Of a DNA stretch of 64,000 nucleotides, positions 58,932 to 64,000 are shown piece by piece. Where the stretch lies: NCBI GenBank assembly GCA_044224905.1, contig JBGAJN010000002.1:1302001-1366000 (forward strand), read 5' to 3'. The notes beneath the pieces are model-generated. The model searched no databases. It was not told the origin of the DNA and saw only the letters and a program-made list of their open reading frames with translations. Numbering within the stretch: the stretch's first letter is position 1; every line of letters starts with the position of its first letter. Both the position numbers and the translations under genes were made by a program. Origin of the DNA: JBGAJN01 sp044224905 (GTDB lineage: Bacteria > Verrucomicrobiota > Verrucomicrobiia > Limisphaerales > JBGAJN01).

Positions 58932-60368
58932 ATGAGCACCAAACCCAACCTCATTGAACGCGAGAACCGCCGCGCGGGCGCACGCGACTGGCAGCTCACG
59001 CGTGTGCGCCTCGACAAGACCACCGGCTATCGTTCGCCGCTCGTTGAGGGGTATTGCTCAAAGCAATCCGTCGCTGCGGGCGAGTCGATCGACATCATGG
59101 TGAGCACGAGCGTGCCCGCGCGGTTTACGATCGAGATTTTTCGCAGCGGCTACTACGGCGGACGGGGCGCGCGGCTGATGACGAAGCTCGGGCCATTTCA
59201 AGGCGTGAAGCAGCCTGATCCACCCGTTGGCAAGAAACGCCTGCGTGAGTGCAAATGGACGCCCTGCACGACGCTCAAGATTCCGAGCGATTGGCCGAGC
59301 GGCGTTTACCTCGGACGCCTGAGCACCGTGTGGGAAAAGCGCACGGAGAAGGACACGTATTGGCAGAGCTACGTTGTGTTCATTGTGCGGGACGACCGGC
59401 CGGCGGACATTTTGTTTCAATGCAGTGACAATACGTGGCAGGCCTACAACCGCTGGCCGGACGAGTATTCGCTCTACGACGCTGACAGCGCGCCCGGTTG
59501 GGTGAGCGGCCCGAACACGGACGTGACCTTCGACCGGCCTTACGGGAAGTATCGCCAGATATACGACAACCCGCAGAGCATCGGCAGCGGCGAGTGGTTG
59601 TGCTGGGAATTTCCGCTCGCCTACTGGCTCGAGCAACACGGCTATGACGTGAGCTATTGCTCGCAGTCCGACATGCTCACGCCTGAGCGCGCGCTGAAGT
59701 GCAAAACTTTCCTCAGCGTTGGTCACGATGAATATTGGGACCTGCGCTCGTTTCACGCGGCAATGAAGCTGCGCGACGCGGGCGTGAACCTGATGTTCCT
59801 CTCGGGAAATTCCGTGTGTTGGGTCACGCCTTTCAGCGCGTCGAGCGATGGTCGCGCAAACCGCATCATCACCCGCGCCGCGCCCTATGGCGGCCTCGAC
59901 CGGCATCGCGGCAAGGACGGCGACAAAACCAAATTCCCGTTCACTGGTCCCGACGAAGGTTTGCTTATGGGCGCGGTGAATGTGATTCCCGTCAACGGCG
60001 GCGGCGACTGGTATTGCACAAAGCCCGAGCACTGGATGTTTGCCGGCACGGGCATGAAGAAGGGTGACCGTATCCCTGGGCTCGTCGGTTGGGAATATCA
60101 CGGCGATCCGGCAAAGATTCCCGGACTCGAAGTCGTCGCGGAAGGAACCGCCTGGGTGAGCGGCACGCGGCCGCAACACTGGACGGCGACGATTTATCCG
60201 GGACCAAAGAAGAATTTCGTCTTCAATGCTGCGACCATCTTCTGGTCACAAGGCTTAAGCAAACCTCCCGGTCACATGCTTCCATGGTCGCATTGGTCGC
60301 GCCCGCACGGACCCGATCCGCGCGTGCAAAAGATCACGGAGAATTTGCTGAAGCGAGCGCTCGCGTGA
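58932..60368 (+). CDS. DMFase-large-subunit-like protein without signal peptide (paralogue C)
   Basis: 478 residues, ATG 58932. It begins almost directly at the conserved ERENRRAGARDWQLTRV, without a signal peptide, and follows EGYCSKQSV, RSGYYGGRGARL, WPSGVYLGRL, CSDNTWQAY (Trp169, Tyr172) and GHDEYW (Glu267, Tyr268) like paralogue A. It starts 6 bp after the GGT stop codon and in the same reading frame. Likely a cytosolic amidohydrolase, or it is exported together with a partner. The active-site residues are all kept. Confidence 0.82.
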   Translation: MSTKPNLIERENRRAGARDWQLTRVRLDKTTGYRSPLVEGYCSKQSVAAGESIDIMVSTSVPARFTIEIFRSGYYGGRGARLMTKLGPFQGVKQPDPPVGKKRLRECKWTPCTTLKIPSDWPSGVYLGRLSTVWEKRTEKDTYWQSYVVFIVRDDRPADILFQCSDNTWQAYNRWPDEYSLYDADSAPGWVSGPNTDVTFDRPYGKYRQIYDNPQSIGSGEWLCWEFPLAYWLEQHGYDVSYCSQSDMLTPERALKCKTFLSVGHDEYWDLRSFHAAMKLRDAGVNLMFLSGNSVCWVTPFSASSDGRANRIITRAAPYGGLDRHRGKDGDKTKFPFTGPDEGLLMGAVNVIPVNGGGDWYCTKPEHWMFAGTGMKKGDRIPGLVGWEYHGDPAKIPGLEVVAEGTAWVSGTRPQHWTATIYPGPKKNFVFNAATIFWSQGLSKPPGHMLPWSHWSRPHGPDPRVQKITENLLKRALA

Positions 60369-60373
60369 CGACG

Positions 60374-61015
60374 TTACGGACGTGGCACGATGTTGATGCC
60401 GATGCGGGTGGCTCCGGAAGAGAGCAGGCGTTCGGCATCGGCGAGCATGGCGGTGAGCGCGAAGACTTTGATTCCGAATTTTGGGCCGACTGCCTCGCGC
60501 GTGGCCGTGAGTAATTCCGGCGAGAGTTCGCGCGTTCCGAATACGGCCGAGAGCGTGACAAACTTCGCTTCCGCTTCGACGGCGAGTTTGGTGGCGAGGA
60601 CGATCTGATCTCGCGAAAGCAGACTCGTTTCGAGCAACACTTTCACGGGACGTTCATCGGCAGCTTCGACGACGTCGCGCAATTCGCGGAGCACGGCTTC
60701 GTTGGCGCCGTCTTTCAGCAGGCCGGGATTGAGCACGACTTCAATTTCGTGCGCGCCGTTGTCGATCGCGACTTCGGTTTCGTACCGCTTCACATCCGCA
60801 TCCGCGACGCCGAGCGGAAAGCCGATCGTGCTGGTGATTTTCAGATCGCTGTCTTCCAGCAGGTGAGCGGTGCGGGTGATCAGGGAGCTGTTAATGCAAA
60901 TGCCGTAACAGTTCTGCGCACGGGCGTCGGAACAAAGTTTCTCCAGTTCCGCACGCGTTACGTCGGCCTTGAGGAGCGTGAGTTCAAGCTTGGGCGCAAG
61001 TTCAGTGAGCAGCAT
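60374..61015 (-). CDS. DeoC/LacD-family aldolase homologue lacking the Schiff-base lysine
   Basis: 213 residues with ATG 61015. Fold and length match deoxyribose-phosphate aldolase: LTLLKADVTRAELEKLCSDARAQNCYGICINSSLI, STIGFPLGVADADVKRYE, VKVLLETSLLSRDQIVLATKLAVEAEAKF and GATRIGIN. But the catalytic Lys place, normally FVKTSTGF, reads FVTLSAVF; the Asp in EIDxV is Glu (EIEVVLNPG); the second active-site Lys (GIKVF) is kept. Aldolase activity by the known mechanism is therefore unlikely. It is preceded by a terminator-like hairpin after mdh. Confidence 0.82.
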   Translation of the reverse strand: MLLTELAPKLELTLLKADVTRAELEKLCSDARAQNCYGICINSSLITRTAHLLEDSDLKITSTIGFPLGVADADVKRYETEVAIDNGAHEIEVVLNPGLLKDGANEAVLRELRDVVEAADERPVKVLLETSLLSRDQIVLATKLAVEAEAKFVTLSAVFGTRELSPELLTATREAVGPKFGIKVFALTAMLADAERLLSSGATRIGINIVPRP

Positions 61016-61025
61016 GGCAGTGGTT

Positions 61026-61071
61026 CTAAAAAGTAATCCGTAAGAACGGCGTGATTCCGTCTTACGGATTA
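61026..61071 (-). terminator. terminator-like hairpin between mdh and the DeoC-like gene
   Basis: On the minus strand the stem is taatccgtaagacgg with ccgttcttacggatta, about 15 bp with one bulge and a 7-nt loop, followed by ctttttag. It lies behind the mdh stop codon and 11 bp before the DeoC-like start. Confidence 0.8.
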
Positions 61072-61094
61072 CCCGTGATTGTTGATGGACCGAT

Positions 61095-62090
61095 TTACTT
61101 CGGGAGGAGTTCCGCAACGAGGGACTTCTCTTCTTTCAATTCGTTTTCCGTGGCAGTGATCTTGGCGCGGCTGAATTCATTCACGGGAAGGCCTTGGACG
61201 ATCTCCCACTTCTTGCCGTCGGTGCGGATCGGGTAGCTAAACATCAAACCCTTCTCGATGCCGTAGCTGCCGTCGGAGCAAACCGCGACGCTGAACCAAT
61301 CACCCGCGGGCGTCGGCGTGGTGAGGCGGCGGACGGTGTCGACGACTGCGTTGGCTGCGCTGGCGGCGGAACTGAGGCCGCGCGCTTCGATGATCGCCGC
61401 GCCGCGTTTCTGCACGGTGACGATGAAATCTTTTTCCAACCATTCGCGATGGCCGATGACGTCGGTGACGGGGCGATTCTGAATCTTCGCGTTGAAGAAA
61501 TCAGGATACATCGTCGAGCTGTGGTTACCCCAGATGCAGAGGTTGGTGATCGCTTCGACGCCGACGCCGGCTTTCTTGGCGAGCTGGGTGCGCGCGCGGT
61601 TTTCATCGAGCGCGGTCATGGCGAAGAATTGTTCGCGCGGCACGCCGGCGGCGCTGTTCATCGCGATAAAGGAATTGGTGTTGCAAGGGTTGCCGACGAC
61701 GAGCGTGCGGACATCCTTGGCGGCGTTGCGCGCGATGGCGGCACCTTGACCGGTGAAGATCTTGCCGTTGGCGGTGAGCAGGTCCTTGCGTTCCATGCCC
61801 GGACCGCGGGGACGCGCGCCGACGAGCAACGCCCAGTTCACGCCCTTGAAACCTTCATTGAGATCGCTCGTGGGAACGCAGCCCTTGAGCAACGGGAACG
61901 CGCAGTCTTCGAGTTCCATGATCACGCCGCCGAGCGCCTTGAGAGCTTTCTCGTCGGGGATTTCGATGAGGTGAAGAATGACCGGTTGGTTGGGGCCGAA
62001 CATCGCGCCGGAGGCGATGCGGAAGAGTAGGGAGTAACCAATCTGGCCGGCGGCGCCGGTGACTGCGACACGAATGGGTGCGTTGTTCAT
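61095..62090 (-). CDS. mdh: malate dehydrogenase
   Basis: 331 residues, ATG 62090. Rossmann motif TGAAGQIGYSLLFRIASG at the N terminus; conserved VLLVGARPRGPGMERKDLL-like ALLVGARPRGPGMERKDLL, NPCNTNSFIAMNSA, and the catalytic CIWGNHSSTMYPDF with His in the active site. It interconverts malate and oxaloacetate with NAD(H) or NADP(H). The start VAVTGAAGQIGY and length match the cytosolic/eukaryote-like MDH type present in many bacteria. A single gene, not with other TCA genes here. Confidence 0.96.
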   Translation of the reverse strand: MNNAPIRVAVTGAAGQIGYSLLFRIASGAMFGPNQPVILHLIEIPDEKALKALGGVIMELEDCAFPLLKGCVPTSDLNEGFKGVNWALLVGARPRGPGMERKDLLTANGKIFTGQGAAIARNAAKDVRTLVVGNPCNTNSFIAMNSAAGVPREQFFAMTALDENRARTQLAKKAGVGVEAITNLCIWGNHSSTMYPDFFNAKIQNRPVTDVIGHREWLEKDFIVTVQKRGAAIIEARGLSSAASAANAVVDTVRRLTTPTPAGDWFSVAVCSDGSYGIEKGLMFSYPIRTDGKKWEIVQGLPVNEFSRAKITATENELKEEKSLVAELLPK

Positions 62091-62173
62091 AGATTCAATT
62101 TCAAAAATGTCCGGTGAGTATGCGAATCACTGCGCGCGGGTGCAAGCGCGACGTTGCCGGGGCAACGAGGAAT

Positions 62174-63916
62174 TTACTGTGGGATGGAGGCTGGCGGAGG
62201 CACCGTGAGCCAGTGCTTGATCAACTCGCGTTCCTCGGGTTTCAGCCGTCCGAGCACAATTTGTTCGGCCTGATTTCGCGCCGCGCTTTCGAGCTTGTTG
62301 GCGCCCCAAACGGCAACGCAGACGACCTGCGCACGATAGTTCTCTTTGATAAATGCCGCGGTCAGCGGTTCCAAAATGGTTTGTGCGTCGGCAGGTTTGT
62401 TCTCGCGCACTAGCGCCAGGGCGAGTGTAAGGCGGAAATTTGGGTTCTCGGGGTCGTCAGCGGCGAGTTCTAGCGCGGCGGCTTTGGACGAGACCAAGTT
62501 GGTATTGAGCAGGAGATTGATGTAGGTGAGTTCATTTTTGACCTGCGGCGAGTCCCTCTTGATCTCGGCGAGATTCAACAGATGTTCGCGAAGCAGACGC
62601 GTGTTGCCGGTGGGTTCCGTGATGCGAATTAACTGCGAATAGGCGTAGGCGTTGTCTTGTCCCGTAGCGGCGAGTTTCTCATAGGCAGTGGCCGCTTCCT
62701 CCATGGCGCCGATAGACTCCGCCCAGCGAGCGAAGGTCTTCAACCGCTGTGGATCCGTGCCCGCCATCGCGAAAAGTTTCCGCCAATGTGAGGCGACGGA
62801 ATCCGTATTGCGCGTGCCTTTGGAGACGCGTGCCCGCTGGAACTCGAGTTCGAAACTGTTGAGCGGCGTTACTTCTTCACGAACGAGTTCGTAAGCTTCC
62901 TGCCACTGGCCAAGACCGCCGAGCGCTTCGATCTTGGTGAGGAACAAATCGCGCCTTTGATTCTGTTTCTCCAGCGGAATCAGCTGAATGGCGTGGGCAT
63001 AGGCATGATGTTTCACAAGCCACGCCGCTACGGTAGCCACGCTTTCGACGTCGGCTTCGCCGTAGGTCGTAACCAGTTCACGAACGATTGTATCCGGTGG
63101 GGCGAGATTATAGCGGATGTCGAGATCGGCTCCGATGAGTCTCAGTAGCAACGGGGCGTCGGGCGCTTTCACGATTTTGAGGAGGCGCGACTTCTCTTCG
63201 TCCGAAAGATCTTTCAGTTGCGATAACTCGACCAAGGCAAGGTATCCAGTTTGATGGTCGTTTCCGCTGAGTCCCCACAGAAGTCGGCGTGCTTCGCCCG
63301 AGGGATCGGGCATGTTGAAGCGAATTATCAGGAGCGCCAGCGTGTATTGCGCCGTTTCATTTTCCGGTGAAACAAACAAAGCTTCACGGGCGAACTGAAT
63401 CGCCTCTTGGATCTTGTCCTCGAACATGCGGACCTTGGCGGCGATTAGCAGTGTCGAGGTCGTGCGAGGTTGGATGGTCAGCACGTTCGCGAGTTCCTCG
63501 CGGGCAGCGGCGAGTTCATCAAGCCGCAGGGCGAGCAGGATGAATTGGTGGCGGTCCTCCAGTGTGGCTGATTTGCTCAGTAACACGGTGCGCATGAACG
63601 GCACGGCTTCGCGTTGATTGTGCCGGGAAAGGAGTTGAGCCATCGTCCGATTTAGCTTCGGATCGAAAGGCGAAAGGGTAAGCGCGCTTTGCAGTTTGAA
63701 GTAAGCGTTCTTGTCGTCTTTGCGCCGGATAAATTCATCCGCCTGGAGTGCGAACTTGCCGGCCCGCCATTCCTTGAATTCCCGGTAGATCGGTTTTGCC
63801 TGAAGCGCCGCGAAGAGCACGGCGAAACCGATGATTGTCCAGCGGAGACGACGAGACCGTCGGCGCGAAGCGTGGCGCCTTTCTTTCCGCGATGGTTTCC
63901 CATGGGGGTAATTCAT
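62174..63916 (-). CDS. membrane-anchored TPR-repeat protein
   Basis: 580 residues, ATG 63916. The N terminus is very basic (KPSRKERRHASRRRSRRLR) and followed by one TM helix (WTIIGFAVLFAALQA). The remainder is all-helical with TPR-like pairs, for example QLQSALTLSPFDPKLNRTMAQLL-type (FKLQSALTLSPFDPKLN), AREALFVSPENETAQYTLALLII, AYEKLAATGQDNAYAYSQLIRI. TPR proteins act as assembly scaffolds; this one faces the periplasm or cytoplasm depending on the TM direction. Partner unknown; last gene before the window edge. A 7-bp inverted repeat (62152-62167) follows its stop codon. Confidence 0.85.
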   Translation of the reverse strand: MNYPHGKPSRKERRHASRRRSRRLRWTIIGFAVLFAALQAKPIYREFKEWRAGKFALQADEFIRRKDDKNAYFKLQSALTLSPFDPKLNRTMAQLLSRHNQREAVPFMRTVLLSKSATLEDRHQFILLALRLDELAAAREELANVLTIQPRTTSTLLIAAKVRMFEDKIQEAIQFAREALFVSPENETAQYTLALLIIRFNMPDPSGEARRLLWGLSGNDHQTGYLALVELSQLKDLSDEEKSRLLKIVKAPDAPLLLRLIGADLDIRYNLAPPDTIVRELVTTYGEADVESVATVAAWLVKHHAYAHAIQLIPLEKQNQRRDLFLTKIEALGGLGQWQEAYELVREEVTPLNSFELEFQRARVSKGTRNTDSVASHWRKLFAMAGTDPQRLKTFARWAESIGAMEEAATAYEKLAATGQDNAYAYSQLIRITEPTGNTRLLREHLLNLAEIKRDSPQVKNELTYINLLLNTNLVSSKAAALELAADDPENPNFRLTLALALVRENKPADAQTILEPLTAAFIKENYRAQVVCVAVWGANKLESAARNQAEQIVLGRLKPEERELIKHWLTVPPPASIPQ

Positions 63917-64000
63917 GAACGGTTGAACGCCGGAAATACTAGACTGAAATTATATTTCGTCACGTCAAGGATTTCGACTGGCTGGCGCGGAGTTGATCGG

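Noticed and set aside
62152..62167. Terminator between the TPR gene and mdh
   Set aside because: A 7-bp dyad with only a 2-nt centre and no T-run; noted in the TPR entry only.

Overview
The window looks like a chromosomal stretch of a high-GC, free-living, Gram-negative bacterium of the Verrucomicrobiota, perhaps the Pedosphaera/Limisphaerales side. This placement is inferred from gene style: tandem exported DUF1080/LamG-like proteins, a giant 47-residue-repeat secreted protein, Tat-exported oxidoreductase and hydrolase-like proteins, a very large exported sulfatase, a 41-residue Lys-rich protein beginning MGDKSPK, and outer-membrane and periplasmic proteins. No rRNA, tRNA, IS element, prophage or CRISPR array was seen. 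About 50 protein genes are densely packed and mostly intact; only the left-edge gene is cut.

Layout. 1-3.8 kb: exported proteins (a truncated unknown, two DUF1080-like paralogues, a Tat sugar isomerase-like protein, a cupin). 3.8-15 kb: housekeeping and small proteins (O-methyltransferase, PhnA-like, ParA-like ATPase, TspO, TMEM175-like channel, DnaJ-like, RRM RNA-binding protein, IF-1, MoxR ATPase with a coiled-coil membrane partner, FmdB-like zinc ribbon, CobW GTPase). 15-25 kb: NYN nuclease-like, Pro/Ala-rich membrane protein, radical SAM, SulP transporter with an overlapping ABC ATPase, pseudouridine synthase, Rrf2 regulator, esterase, ACT protein, GH13 enzyme. 25-34 kb: the glutamate synthase operon gltBD, a desaturase with a coiled-coil tail, mnmA and cutA. 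34-39 kb: the repeat protein and an esterase. 39.6-46 kb: a beta-barrel protein, a NirJ-like radical SAM protein, and a minus-strand nitrite-reduction operon (copper nitrite reductase fused to cytochrome c, NirV-like, SCO-like). 46-60 kb: an exported-hydrolase island with a phosphodiesterase, three N,N-dimethylformamidase-large-subunit-like proteins, a gamma-glutamyltransferase and a 1376-residue sulfatase, plus a three-gene ECF sigma/membrane regulator operon. 60-64 kb: a DeoC-like protein, malate dehydrogenase and a TPR protein.

Most interesting signals. (1) The ECF sigma operon (minus) and the giant sulfatase gene (plus) diverge from a 127-bp gap that carries the same motif, GTAACAC-N11-CTGCGTC, once in each direction. 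This looks like one sigma factor driving both its own operon and the sulfatase; the operon layout (sigma, small one-TM protein, membrane-anchored helical periplasmic protein) resembles CnrYXH but without the metal-binding histidines. (2) Three DMFase-like paralogues of different architecture sit with a GGT and a phosphodiesterase, suggesting an undescribed envelope amide/ester degradation system. (3) A copper NirK-cytochrome c/NirV/SCO operon lies next to a NirJ-like protein, although heme d1 would not be needed. (4) The DeoC homologue has lost the Schiff-base lysine. All functional links are inferred from sequence and context only.
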